Shown here in pieces: positions 1 through 13,087 of a stretch of 64,000 nt of DNA (position 1 is its first letter; each line of letters opens with the position of its first letter). Origin of the DNA: Saccoglossus kowalevskii. Lineage: Eukaryota; Hemichordata; Enteropneusta; Harrimaniidae. The notes under the pieces were generated by a model. That model searched no databases and was not told where the DNA came from. It was given only the letters and a program-made list of their open reading frames with translations. Location: positions 347,756-411,755 of the forward strand of contig NW_003141308.1 in the NCBI RefSeq assembly GCF_000003605.2, given 5' to 3'. The position numbers and the translations under genes are program-made.

Positions 1-1220
1 GGTACAATATCATAGAACGTTTTCTTTGCAGACTTTCACTCGGTACTCGATTCCATTTTAAAAGAAAAAAACATTGCTCAGAAAAACTGAATAGAACTGT
101 GGCAGATGCCACTCATCCAAGTACTAATACCGAGTTTAGAGCGCTATATCAACTTACATACGGGTACTCATGAATAGATGGACCTATTTTTTTGTATCGG
201 TTTACAACATAATCATGTGCTCAGAATGGCTCCGTACAACGCGTATGAACACTATAAAACACAGTGATTCGGTGTTTATAATAGCTGTTATGAATATATC
301 CACCCGATGAGTTCTATACGCTATCATGACAGATTCGCACTAGTAAGTCGTATTGAGCAAAACGTGTCACAGTATTACATTTTGTAGTGAATAGGATTTG
401 TGTGATCTCAGCAAAATGGTCGACAATAAACATTATTATACATCTGTTGCCGTATCGCTAGAATCACGTAATTTTGCGGTAGTGTACGGGTTTTCTGCTT
501 TCTGCCAAATTAGGGATTGCGAATTCAAAATATGGAACGATTTCCAGGATTTGGAAATGAAGTTCATAGAGCAGAAAAGTTGCAATAATTTTCACCATTA
601 CTGCACGAGGCTGTTCCGAGAGAATAGACGTAGAATTATAAGGTTATTACGAAAATGTGAGCACTAAGACAGTACACGGTCGTTTTATGTCGGTCAATAC
701 TTTCCCTTTTACTGTCTTCGTGCATACTGAGCGGCTTCGTCGCAACAACCTTATAACAATAAACGTTATTCAACGAAACAGTGGCACCCTTTATACAGTA
801 TGCCGTTCTATTGTTTTAAAGCCATTTCGGGTCTTATTTGCATGAAGTTAGAGTTATCTTGAACAGACGCAAAGGATGCTGGGGCCAGTAATTCGGTAGC
901 GATATACATGTATATATATATATAACACTGTAACATCGCAGATACTCAGCTGATAATTAGGACCCATCGGTCTTGGTTCAACAGTGATGAAGGAGACATA
1001 GTAGAATTTCAGTGAGTTACTGTTTATTTTTTTAATTAAATATGTATTTACCTAGATATCAATCCGACACTGTGACATTTTATATCGGTTTGTTTGATTA
1101 CTAGTATGACGTATACTGCGAGCCATCGATATGCGATCGTTTGCGTGCGCCCTCTCTACTCGGATATACAATTTGTTTGGGGGCTACCTACTTAGCCGTT
1201 GAGGGCAGCCACCCAACATT
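1..1220. other. No gene seen
   Basis: AT-rich sequence. The open frames near 400-850 are short, have no recognisable domain and show no splice-site context that I trust. I see no RNA gene. Confidence 0.5.
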
Positions 1221-1295
1221 TTAAAGGGCGGTGGTCGCCGCTTACCGCGTGTTCGAATTACATATAAACAAATACGTCGATATGAGTGTCATATT
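1221..1295 (+). mobile_element. Partial TTAA MITE, family A (copy 1)
   Basis: The copy starts at a TTAA followed by AGGGCGGTGGTCGCCGC, then the family-typical CGTGTTCGAATT and a match to the ATACGTCG-ATGAGT core of the copies at 1393 and 61781. The right end is not recognisable, so this is a decayed or truncated copy. No coding capacity. Confidence 0.55.
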
Positions 1296-1392
1296 TATAA
1301 CTGGTAACAATACATTTTTCAGATGCAGGGAATTAGACTGATGTAGTATAATCAAATGAGTTGAAGCACATTGTATCTGCTTAAATTTGAAT

Positions 1393-1537
1393 TTAAAGCG
1401 CGGTGGTCGTCGCGCAGCGCGTGTTCGAATTTCATGTAAATAAACAATGTACTAGTATTTCACACGCGTTGTATACGTCGCTATGAGTCCCATATCGAAC
1501 CGGACGCGGCACGACGACTGCTGCCCCTAGTCTTTAA
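1393..1537 (+). mobile_element. TTAA-flanked MITE, family A short form (copy 2)
   Basis: Both ends sit at TTAA. The left terminus is AGCGCGGTGGTCGTCGCGC. Near the right end the complementary GCGGCACGACGACTG reads inward. The body is nearly identical to the copy at 61781-61913. TTAA target sites with GC-rich inverted termini are typical of non-autonomous piggyBac-like elements; that assignment is inference. Confidence 0.75.
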
Positions 1538-2614
1538 ACATACCACTGCAACAGTCACCATTATTTTGTCGTTGAGTCGATGTGGGAACTCAATAATGGC
1601 TTTCTGAATTTAGTTTCCAGAAAAAAAAAATTGCTCCGCTTTAATTTCTGGTCCAAGCTCGTGCATTCATTTGAAACTCCAGATTAAAATCTGTTTCTAT
1701 TGAACTTAGAATTCCGCCACTGTCCACCTGAATCCACTGCACGCAGTGAAACACATTTAGTCGTACTAGTAGGTATTTTATCATCTATCGCACGCATATG
1801 CATTCTTTTTTCTCACTGATAGTATGAATCATGGAAGTTTTGATTAATTCAGGCTTAATGTAGGGTTTATTTCCTCTTTTTTACAATAAAGAGGGTTACG
1901 TGTCCACTTACCGCTCTGTAAATTGAAGTTGACCCATGATCTTTTCCATTTCATTCACAAAGCCCAACAAGGTAATTTCGTGCAGCAACAGCCAAGTAAT
2001 ACGAGTTACTGATTACACCATGCCAATTAGTTGTATCTGCGAATAATTGGTGTTTGTAACGTCAAATCGACAACTATGTTCGTCGTTAAGAATATAATCA
2101 AATCTTTTAAAACATGATCTTTGATCGGTTTTCGTGTCACCCATTTACGGCATAGCACCTACTTACGGCATAAACGCGATTTAGAGGAACGAGCGCAATT
2201 CACAGAAACGATGTATAGTGTTGCCAATTTCCACACATTTTTTGCATCATTTATATCACTGAATACACCTGCTAGTGCCATCTTGTTGCCTGTGAAGTAA
2301 CCCAGAGGTTCAGTCCAGATTTCGAAGTAGTAACACACTTATTTATCTATTTTCTTGGGCCAATACCAGAAGCGCATTAACACTTCTGTGGCTTTCTTGC
2401 TTGTTTTATTCTAAGTTCTGATAGAGATCGAAATGGCTAAATTGTGGGCTTTAGCAAAGACTTACAACAAACCATTGATGACGTCACATTTAAATGGGGA
2501 AACAGAAACCATTTTCACAAATTACCTATGTATAGGCTATATTAGTATAGCCATGCGAAATAGTTGTCGAGTCGTTTGCATTTTTTATGATAAATTGTTC
2601 GTTTGGGAGTTTTT
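1538..2614. other. No gene seen
   Basis: I found no protein or RNA gene with recognisable features in this stretch. It ends at the long MITE at 2615. Confidence 0.4.
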
Positions 2615-3227
2615 TTAAAGGGCGGTGATCGTCGCGTCACTCATGCGCGAGATATGGTTCTCATATGAACGTATGACTTTGACTGTTGCGCAGACCAACG
2701 AGTACGTGTCAGGGGTANNNNNNNNNNNNNNNNNNNNNNNNNNNNNNNNNNNNNNNNNNNNNNNNNNNNNNNNNNNNNNNNNNNNNNNNNNNNNNNNNNN
2801 NNNNNNNNNNNNNNNNNNNNNNNNNNNNNNNNNNNNNNNNNNNNNNNNNNNNNNNNNNNNNNNNNNNNNNNNNNNNNNNNNNNNNNNNNNNNNNNNNNNN
2901 NNNNNNNNNNNNNNNNNNNNNNNNNNNNNNNNNNNNNNNNNNNNNNNNNNNNNNNNNNNNNNNNNNNNNNNNNNNNNNNNNNNNNNNNNNNNNNAACGTA
3001 TGACTTTGACTGTTGCGCAGACCAACGAGTACAAACTGAGACGTTACCAAGTTTTAACTATGTAATATTTGGTGATTGAAAGGTATCAGCGGCGGCAATC
3101 AATGCACGTCGCGCCCAGGTCAAAACTCGTACTCTTGATTTCCATTAGAAGAGAGCATTGGATTGTGGGAAAATGTTTATCAACACAAATGTCACACCTG
3201 CGCGGCGCGACGACCACCGCCATTTAA
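2615..3227 (-). mobile_element. TTAA MITE, family A long form, with assembly gap
   Basis: The left end is TTAA-AGGGCGGTGATCGTCGCG. The right end read inward is TTAA-ATGGCGGTGGTCGTCGCGCC, so both TTAA sites and inverted termini are present. The interior near 3070-3190 matches, in reverse orientation, the element at 13088-13320, including a TGTTGATAAACA stretch and the GACCTGGGCGCGAC stretch. An N gap interrupts the element, so its true length is unknown. Confidence 0.75.
2718..2994. other. Assembly gap (N run)
   Basis: 277 N. The two flanks carry the same roughly 38-base sequence (2667-2704 and 2995-3032, beginning AACGTATGACTTTGACTG). Either a tandem repeat or a duplicated read end lies here, so frames drawn across it are meaningless. 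Confidence 0.95.
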
Positions 3228-6200
3228 TTCCATAGTGATAGTGTTATTGATGGCCATACGCAATGACTACGAAGCCGCGATTGACGGCATGGATATACGC
3301 GTCAAGACTGTGTTAACTTAAATAACAGATTCGTAACCCCTTATAGGTGACGTCACAACAAAACGTACCAAAATATAACGCTTTTGCTTGATGTGAAATA
3401 ACGAGTTGAGGAAGGAGTCAGGGAAAGGTTCGAGTCGGCGGCCTATACAGGCTCGCTCGTGAACGGACCTGAAACAGAATATATTGCGTTCTGTGTAGTT
3501 ATTGAAATGGGAGAGTAATTATTCCAGAGAAAGAGACCCAATGTTGACATGGAGAAACGACTAATCGGTCCCGAAGCTTCTCGTGTAATGACAGAAGACA
3601 CACTCTTAGACTCGATATTGCGGGTCCAGGGACGGATACAGGATTTGTTTATGTCCAAACTATTAAATCGCCAGACTAAGTTAATGATTTTTTTATATTA
3701 TACAAAAACAAATTGAATAAATTTTTCAACGGGGGGTCCGGACCCCAAGAACCCCCCCTCTAGATCCGCCACTTGGGGTCGTAGACTTGAATTCTCTGTA
3801 CGTTTATGTGCTGTAAAAGTTAAAACCACAGTACTCCAAATGTACCACCGACATATCAAATCAATGACGCAATACCACAGCTAACCCGACAAGTATTTCA
3901 CATTTGTTTTCCATTTGCCATGGACACGTCTAGAAACTACTAGTATTACATTAAATAGATTGTCTTTGCAAATAAAAACTTATATTTTAAGTTAGTTTCG
4001 CCCTTTATTTTCCTTTAGTTTATTAATTATGGTTTATAATGCATTTGTTTAATCTTAATGTTTTATGTAGTTTCGGGAAATGCATCTTGGGAAAGCTGAC
4101 AAATTTAAAATAGAGCTGGAAGAGATACTCTTCGGGTAGATACTGACACGCCTTAAGCATCGACTTTACGTGTCTGGGTTGGTTGCCGATTAACTATCGC
4201 ATTAATTTTTCTGTTGCAGTCACGACTTTTAAAGTTTTAAACAGTCATCGCATCTTCTCTTATCTGCAGTATGTTTACTTTAGTATCTGATTTACGTGAT
4301 TCTAACACTCGTTTTTCTAATCAACGAAAACTCTCAATTCCAAAGATTAAGTTTGCTAAGGGTCAGCGGACTTTTTCATATCCAGCGGTGCGTATATAGA
4401 ACAATATATTACTCAGCATCCTAAAGTCTGGATATTTTTAAAGTCATTTAAGTCAAACTTCATTTCAGTTTTTATAACTCAGATTACCTTTTTTTAAATA
4501 ATGAATACCAAATTTTGAACCATAAGTGCTTCGCATACAGTCCAGATCCCGAGTATTTACAATACACTTCTAAAAGAAACGTGTTGCGTCGTATATTTTG
4601 AAATTAAAACTGTCATCTGATCCAAAATACTAACTATGATTGGTTCATTGGCGAATTGGTGTTACTAAAAATACATGTCAAACGAAAACTTGTTGAAATG
4701 ATGACTATATGACCCGACAAACCATTACAACGTTTTCACATTCGTAAAAGGCAAAGTAAAGCTACGATATCACACTGTCGACAAGCTCAGACATGATCGC
4801 ATCAGTGTAGTCCAGTGCGGTGCCTGTGGTACGCAAACAAGTGTACACGTGTTCGTATCTGTTTAGAAGCACACATAAAAAAACATACTATATATTCAAT
4901 GACCAGGTAGTCTCCTCGTCGAATATAAACTGCTAAAACATCGAGGTGACCAGTCACGGTAAATTTCAGAATAAAAAAAACATCATTCAGTTTGCGTCAA
5001 TTATTTTACCCTCAAAGTTGATAATAATTTTGTTGCATAAAACTTTTAATTTTAGTATATAGCAACTTATGTAATAACTAGTAAATTTGAACGGAATGTA
5101 CACTGTTTTCATATTTCGTTAAAACAGAAAACGCAATATATTCAAGTTGAAGAAGTTGCCCCGCCACACACTTCAGTACTCGTGCGCATGCGCCGAGTAT
5201 TAGTCACTTCGTCACAGTTTAGATTGACAGTCGTCGACAAAACAGAGAGCGGGGTGACACGGTTCTGATTTAAAAACAGTTGTGTAAACCACTTGAAACA
5301 AACAATACAATTTAGAGTGTGTCCCACGGAGAACCGAAAAAAGTACCACATCTCCGGAAACAATATTGTCGAAGGAAAGCCTAATAAGAGGCTCCAGTCT
5401 GTCTGGGTCGAAACAAAAACGTGTGAAACCGAACAGCGGGCCATGATTACAAGCTGCGCGTCAAAAAATAAAATTACAAATCAACATGTTTTAAGTTCGG
5501 GTAAAGACATATGTTTTACTGATCGGGTAGATTTCCGTTGTTTCTTTTTTAAGGAAGCTGAACAAGATTGAAGTCTGATTTTACAAAAAAAAATATATCG
5601 GGGATAAAATAAATACTAGTTAGCAACACATTCGGATGTCACGTATCTAGTGGTCCGAATGACTTCACTGTTCATTCGCCTTGTTGGGATTTATTACTGC
5701 CACCGATTATTGTAGACAATCTCTCTGAAATGTATATAATATGTAATGTCAAAAATCAGTGACTACCACCCCGGGTGTAGATCCATTAGCTATAGGTGTG
5801 TGGATTGAGATCACTTGACGATAGTCACGTGTTCACATACAAGTGGGAGCATACCGGCCCGGGGTCATTTACACGACTTTGTGGTGTGTGACGTAATGAT
5901 CTGCCGAGTTGCTCGCCATGATTGACAACGTGGCGTCGCGTATAGATGAGATTCTTGTCTACGCACCCTATACGATTTGTTTTGTACAAATAAATGTTAA
6001 TGCATGGTAGAAATCATTATTATTACAGATGCTGTATTAAATATCCAGTATGACCAAGAAATAATAGCACACATAAAAAACAAACTGGCGAGTTGTCACT
6101 GTTGGTGTGTAGAATAATTGCAGAAACAATATGATACTAGTATTTATTGTTATTTATTCGTGAAATTATATATATTAATAATAAATATGTTAATAATAAA

Positions 6201-9200
6201 AAAAATTCAACCGGCAACAAAACTTAGAAAGGAGAAGGGATATGTAGTATTAGAGAGAATGCCCACTTTATGTCTTCAACTTAAAGTTAAGAGAACGGTT
6301 AAAATAACGGTTTACATAGAATCCCCCAAAAAAAAAATGAATTAGTAAAACTACAATGACGGGCACAACTCAGTATAGTTAAAGATGTCAATAATAACAT
6401 ATATGATTATTTACAGGGATTTTCGTAGGAAAAAAACAATAATTGACAGGAAACATGAAGCTGTCATATAGCCATTGGACAATCCTGGATATATCAACGC
6501 GATTAAACTACGGACAGATACAAACAACAATACTGTGAATGATCCAACCTCTGATGGAGAAAACATTTCCTGTGAATTTTATTTTAGTATGAGGGTCTCA
6601 GAAAAACGAGCAAACTAAGCAGATAGGAGATTCGAATAAATGTTATTCGTTGGGCATATGTAACAAATGGCACAATGATCAGCTTTGTTTGTTGGTGTCG
6701 TTCACCATCTGAAGCCAATGGGACGAGCAACGTGCGTGCCACCTTTTTGGGCATGTGTTTGTGAATATATTTATACGTCAGGTGTTCATGGACTCTGGAA
6801 TATTCTATACAGAGACTATGCCAATCTAAATATGAAGCACGGTTGAAAAAAAAAATCAACAAAATGACTACTGTAAAAGGGTTAATTATTTACTTGGTTT
6901 TAATTTTGCTTATTTCGCTGACTGGAAAATGCGCTGCATTAAAACGCAGTGAATATGTAAAATTAAGCATAGAATACATTATCTAAATGATAATACCCAC
7001 TGAATATGCCTGAAATGCTAGTAAATCACTGAAATTTAAACCCAGTGAAAAATAGTCATTTTACAATAAATATATTTAGTTACGTCACGAAGTTCTTGAT
7101 TTTACCCAGACATGTTCTATCTTACCTAATAATAGAAAGCGTTTAACCCATGTAGGAGTAGATCACAGTACATTTGTACTTAGTCTTTTGTTTGTGCGGA
7201 TTTTGTATTTAGAACTAATACCCGAACGATCAATGTAATACAGAAATTAGTATTATATCATTATATTTATTTTTGTCAACTATTTTCATATTTCATTGCT
7301 GTTATGAAGTAGATGGAGTGGGTCTAGATTCTCCCCGAATGGTAATAGTTTGTGATTTTTATACAACGTTCCCCAATGAGGACGGGTGTTGGGTGATTTT
7401 AAACCTCGAAAACACTTGTGATCTTAAACCCCGTAACGTAAGATAAAACGTGTGAAACCATCGTATTCAAAATATCCCTTGAAAAAAAAACATTCCTGTC
7501 GCTTAGCATCTTTGATGATATATTTGCCTTCACATAGATTAATTAGAATGAACAACCAGAAAGTTACTACAGATTATACGAACATTAAATAAAATAATAA
7601 TTATTAAACACGAATATTACCAGATATTATTTAACTAACGATCACCAATGAATGGAATAAATACAAAAGGATCTTTCAGTCTCAGATATAAATTTGATTC
7701 TCTTTCATTCTACACAGATTTTCAGTTGAGGATCGATACAGTTCGTCGTTCTTTGTCGGTGACGCTGTAACAATACAGGAAGTTTTAAGAGCGAATCGCT
7801 CACATTCACTCCACAGTACTAAACGAATCTTACTAGTACTCCGCTGCTATTCTTGTAATACATACTGTAGAAGATTTTTTCTTTTGCATAATACACATAT
7901 TTTATTCGTGTGTCTCTTTAACAATGTTATAGAAAACCATAATGGTTGGTAACGAACAATTGACGCATTCTCAGTTCGTGTGATGCTACACCACCACCTT
8001 GTGAATGGAGGAGGGAAACCTATTAATAAGGTGACAACGACGCATTTAAACCCCGTTTACCAAATACGCCCAAATTGTCCAAATCGCGATACAGCCTCGC
8101 CCCCTACACGAAAAAAGGGGAACCGATTCGTTACGGGTTTGATAGCGTCAGTTGATTCGCGTTTTTGTCAAGCATCGTACGTTTTAACGAACAAGTAAAG
8201 GCAAACTGCGACCCAAAGTAATTATTGGTAACAGTAGGGGAGTTTGTTGGTTTTGCAATTAAAATTAATTATCACTTAATAAAGTCTTTTTTACTAGTCC
8301 TTTGTTTCAATTGGATGTCAATCACGCGGGAATGGCACTTAACACCTAGTTTATTTTCCCATAAAACACTGTACTGTTATCATTTTGGGATACTACGTAA
8401 TACTTTCGAAAATTTGTATAACCCATACAAATTGTTTTCAAAATTTAATTTAGATTTGTCTTTTGACAAGTTCAAACACAGACCTTAGATATACTCTTTT
8501 TCTAAGATACATGGTTAAAAAATAACCCAAATATACATGTACATTTAGAGCATCATATGTATTTTTATGCGGTCCGTTTAAAGCGTTCAATGATGGAATT
8601 TGAATACACACAAACCAGTCAAGTTATGTGTGCATTAGATAGGACGTAAAACAGAATTTGGCCACAAACTTCAACATATCTCAAACAACTGGCCATGGCG
8701 ATATTAAAACAATACACTGGTATAGTACGAGACGCGCTATGACATTCCCAATATGTATATTGTAAGTAAGGGTCTAATATATTGAACAATTATTGAATAT
8801 ACTCGTCAACGTTGCATTGTGATGAGATAATAATGTAGTAATTTGTGAGTGTTTAATTATTATTTTTTAGTTCGTGACCTCAGTAGATTTCAACTCAGAC
8901 CATTGATCCTACCGTGTAGCCTCAGTGCTCTTCCGTTGGAGGTGAAAAGAAGAGTGCCGCAAATCCTCCATACGCACGTCTAGTCGATAATGCAAGGTGT
9001 GACCTATCGTTGCACTTTTATTTTCAATAAGATAAAACATGTTCTTCAACTGTACAGATGCATGTGGTGTTTCCTTTGCCTTTTTATAGATTAGTGTATG
9101 AAAACTTGCCACTCATGACGGAAACTAAGAACTTGACGTAAGTGGTCTCTGTGTGGTGCATTGTGAACCCCGTCGTCGAAATATCGACAGGTTACTATAG

Positions 9201-10494
9201 CATCAGTCTCTTTGTCACACTTCCCTCCAAAAACCCCTCCGTTCGTCAATCCAAAATCCTATCCAACACATACTTAGCGTTTATTTATCCTGAGTTCATT
9301 GTCATTGGGCAACATGGGAGGTGCGGATAAACAGCGGGCTTCTTAGAACAAAGGTGTTTAACACTCTCTCCTCCTCCCAAAACACAACAATGCATAACGC
9401 TGAACAATGGCCCAGTGACTTCGATGAGCACTTGAACAAGAGAAATGGACTGCCAATCATGCGCTGGACCATGCATGTGTTAATCTTTCCGTGAACAACA
9501 CCGATTCATTGCCTAATCCGCATCTTTTAACGATGCATGTCATTATTTACTGTTAAAGTCACGTAAATCGAACACTCTATTCAATTTTTCTTTTTATTAA
9601 AAAAAATAAAATTGCAACGCCATATCGTCTTTTTTACATATTTGATGAATGGCATTATAGTATATAGTGTTTTGGTAAAAATTATGAAAAGTCAATGTCA
9701 ACACCATGATAATTGTACGATGCTGACGTAATATTATGGCCACGCAATGTCAACAATGTACACCAACCATGCACACATCTGTCAACATTCACGAATATCA
9801 TCATAAATGAATATGTCATTATTTCTACCGATTTAAAAACAATGCATGACATTCAACATTTATTTTGGTGATGTTTTATAAAGGCTATAATCCTCACAAC
9901 CACGACAATTCCGAATACGTAGGAGAACTGACGGCAGAACAGCACACGTCAACATTCCCACACTATTATCGATTAGCAGAGGATGTAAATTTCGTCACGA
10001 AATTACCACTTGTCCTGTATCGTTTTATTTTATTGTCTATGTAAATCGGTACGGAAGTGAAACGTCTTGGCTTGCACGAGTATTACTTAAAGCACGGACA
10101 GTGTGTCCATGCTTAAAGCAACATATTTTCTCCTCAGTCACCTGCAAAGTTGGCAAACAAATTAGCCAACTCCCACGCCCAGGCATAGAATTGAACAATG
10201 ATCATTTTAGCGCGCCAATTACCATCACAACTGCACTTGTTGAAGGGGGTGTCGTTGTTTGTAACATCAATATGTAAATCACCACTCGGCGATAATTGGA
10301 ACTGTCAACTTAAGAACCCCCGCTCGGTGAAAGTTGTCATTGTGCTCACAATTCATTAGTTGAGCATTGTCTTGGTTTGTGTTGTCTAATTTAGTGGGTT
10401 GCGATTGTTTTAGAAACATACTGGTTTCAGGTGATGATGGACAGCCTTTGGGCGATTCCTGTCAATCAATCAACGGCCAATCACAGAAGCCAAA
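3228..10494. other. Long gene-poor upstream region of FoxQ2
   Basis: About 7 kb with only short open frames of unbiased composition (for example 5293-5571 and 8225-8488) and no recognisable domains. It may hold FoxQ2 cis-regulatory DNA, but I cannot point to a specific element. Confidence 0.4.
3731..3773 (-). mobile_element. Possible terminus of a DNA transposon
   Basis: Read on the minus strand this begins AGTGGCGGATCTAGAGGGGG, a GC-rich terminus of the kind seen at ends of many invertebrate hAT-type MITEs. A similar sequence, CAATGGCGGATCCAG, occurs at 35133-35147 just before the second N gap. No matching opposite end was found here. Confidence 0.3.
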
Positions 10495-11433
10495 ATGCCT
10501 TTAAATACGAGTGGATTCTTGAAGACAAGCATACCTCGATTCACCTGTTCAGAAGGCGACATCTTGATCAATCGTTATAGTCGATCTTCCAAACACGTCA
10601 TGATCATGACTCTCTTCAGCGTCCAGTCGCTCACTGACAACCATCAAGCAAGCCAGACAACGCAGACGCAACCGATTTCACCGGGATGTTTTTCAACTAC
10701 TTCGAGCAGCGATGCTAGCAGCCTTTACGCTGGATCACCAGTCTCCGATACGAGCACCAGCGATGCGAGTAGTAAAAAACCCACTGAATCTTACATCGCA
10801 CTTATCGCGAAGGCCATTTTGAGTGTCCGTGAGCAGAAAATGCTACTGTGCGATATTTACCAGAATATCATGGACATCTACCCGTTTTACCGGAACAACG
10901 ACAAAAGTTGGCGCAACAGCATTCGCCATAACTTATCCCTAAACGAGTGCTTTATCAAAAACGGACGAAGCAACGATGGTAGAGGAAACTATTGGTCCAT
11001 CCACCCAGCTAATTTGGAGGACTTCGTCAAGGGCGATTTCAGACGCCGAAAAGCTCGTCGCCGAGTCCGCCAGTGTTACGACATGGTGAACGCCGTCTAC
11101 TGCCACCACCCATTCGCCGCCGCAGCAGCCTACGGACCATCCGGTTACGTACCAATGACTGCGTCTTCTTTACCCTACAACTACTTCAGTCATCCCAGCT
11201 TCACAACCCCCATGTACCCAGCTTCACCGAGCATGTACTCGCCTTCTCACCAATACACCACACCGGCAGCAGCAGTAACGACAACGCCAAGCATGTACTC
11301 ACCGTCTCACCAATACACCGCGCCGACAACAACGTCACTACCAGTCTCACCGGAACCGGTTCCCAGTCTGTCATCGTACTGCAGTCAGCCGCTTCCAGTT
11401 TCACCGCCACAACCCCTTCAATGCCGCCAATGA
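10495..11433 (+). CDS. foxQ2: Forkhead transcription factor FoxQ2
   Basis: Nuclear DNA-binding transcription factor; FoxQ2 proteins pattern the anterior/apical territory in many invertebrate embryos. The forkhead domain spans about residues 94-190 of 312. It has the ESYIALIAKAI start, the recognition helix WRNSIRHNLSLNECF (139-153) and the FoxQ2-typical YWSIHPANLEDF plus basic RRRKARRRVR end. An EH1-like repressor motif, LFSVQSL, lies at 40-46, well before the domain. The frame is uninterrupted, so the gene looks single-exon. The first ATG is used, but ATGs at residues 36 or 38, just before EH1, are equally possible starts. The C-terminal half is low-complexity and contains a duplicated PSMYSPSHQYT. 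The last 15-20 residues may be frameshifted: a neighbouring frame ends in SWQDTFNRLQAMK at 11486. Confidence 0.93.
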   Translation: MPLNTSGFLKTSIPRFTCSEGDILINRYSRSSKHVMIMTLFSVQSLTDNHQASQTTQTQPISPGCFSTTSSSDASSLYAGSPVSDTSTSDASSKKPTESYIALIAKAILSVREQKMLLCDIYQNIMDIYPFYRNNDKSWRNSIRHNLSLNECFIKNGRSNDGRGNYWSIHPANLEDFVKGDFRRRKARRRVRQCYDMVNAVYCHHPFAAAAAYGPSGYVPMTASSLPYNYFSHPSFTTPMYPASPSMYSPSHQYTTPAAAVTTTPSMYSPSHQYTAPTTTSLPVSPEPVPSLSSYCSQPLPVSPPQPLQCRQ

Positions 11434-11486
11434 TGTCGGCAGCGTCATGGCAGGACACTTTCAACAGATTACAAGCCATGAAATAA

Positions 11487-13087
11487 TTACTTTCTTTAGA
11501 TTCATATTTTGTGAGATATTTACATTTTACGGGTCATTCGTTGACTTTGCTTGTTTTGAGCATTATTTACGAGTATATGCATAAGATATTTGCAAGTTTG
11601 TAGAAATAACGAGAGAAACAAACTTTATAATTTAATTATTTGTATATATTTTATTGTACAGAAAAAAAACTTGATATTTTCTGTAATTTTCACGAATCAG
11701 TAATTTCTTTATTTTCTTAATTACCATTGCAATAAATTGCTTATTTAAACTTAAACCGTATTCAGTCTCACGTCACTTTACATTACACGCATTGTTCAAT
11801 CCCTCCCCGCCCTCCATACCTACCATAGTTCAAGTTGTTGATCTCCGACTGTATCGTGCATATATAATATGCAAGTTGAAATAGCGAAATAGTTTCATGT
11901 GTGTCTCGATTTTTTCTGATATATAGAAATGTATGGCATGTAGCGAAGTCCAACTCGACGACGACGCCGAGACAGGTGTAACGGTATATTACACGGCATG
12001 TTCCCATGTGGCGGTGCTGAATACAATTCCAGCATATACGAGTATGAGTAGTAGGTCATTCTGATTTGCACAGAAATTTCCGGTGTTTCGTCGCTCTGGT
12101 TGTGATACTGTAAACTTATTAGTTATTCGCTAAATTAAATCCACGTTGACATATATAAGACTATATAATTATAGTATTATCATGGCAAATCGTGTGTTAA
12201 TGGCCTTCGTATAATTAATGTCATGAAATTATTTTTCTCATATTCAGAGTACAACAACACTCCCTAAAAAGCATGCCGTTGACTCATTGAAGGTGCCTCT
12301 ATTCCCGCCTCGACTCTGGCGCACCATTTTTATAATGTCTTTGTTAAAAGGGCAATGTTGATATCATCTTCGCCAGCCAAGGACCATTTATTCGGCCCAA
12401 GCCTCAACCCTTGGCAGATTTCAACATGATTTACTGTATGCCACACGCCATCAAGCGATAAGATTCACTCGGGCTTATTTGCATTACCCAATCAGAACTC
12501 ACGATAAAAACGAAACATACTTGGTAAAATTAAAATGGTGAAATATAGAAATCAACGTGTTGCTAACTGTTTGCTCTGTGAACGAGTTTACTGACCACCA
12601 AAAGAAAGCGATTAGTGCTGTATCTGAGAAGAATGATGTGTTTGTTGCATATCAGTCGATATGTTATCAGTGTCGACAGTTGTCAGTTTAATAAAACACG
12701 ATTTGCACAAATATTTAGACGTTCCATCGTCTCCATTCACTTACCTAACAAGCAATTTTCAACGTTGGAATACAAACTTTTGGAAACGTGTCAACGAATA
12801 TAGTCCTGTTATTCTTGACTCCCAGTGAATCAGCGCAAAGCCTACACGCCGTCATAGTTTTAATCTGTGATGACCCCATACGTTCACATTTATGATACAG
12901 CAACGCTGATTGGTAGCGCCAGCTCCTCTGCGGGCCCAATCAAATGACTCAATTTAACTGCAGTGAAATACAGCGTTTCCTAACACGACCACGCACGGGT
13001 TCGTGGGTTATGAATAGCCGGCTTTAGTGAAACCGTGCAATTCGGACGATGTGTTGATATCAGTATGAGCATGTCCGGGAGCATGTT
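11487..13087. other. foxQ2 3' UTR and gene-free DNA
   Basis: The AT-rich start is probably the foxQ2 3' UTR. The remainder has no coding signal, RNA gene or recognisable repeat. Confidence 0.4.
11731..11736 (+). terminator. Likely polyadenylation signal of foxQ2
   Basis: AATAAA about 245 bases past the downstream in-frame stop at 11486, in AT-rich DNA that fits a 3' UTR. It is the clearest canonical signal after the gene. Confidence 0.5.

Noticed and set aside
2615-3065. Open frames of 100-146 codons around 2.6-3.1 kb
   Set aside because: They run through an N gap and consist of MITE sequence.
5142-5571. Overlapping sense and antisense frames of 92-100 codons
   Set aside because: No domain, no codon bias, no splice context; opposite-strand overlap suggests chance.
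11073-11486. Alternative-frame and antisense open frames over foxQ2
   Set aside because: Shadows of the foxQ2 coding sequence; only the last stretch of the alternative frame is of interest, as the likely frameshifted C-terminus.
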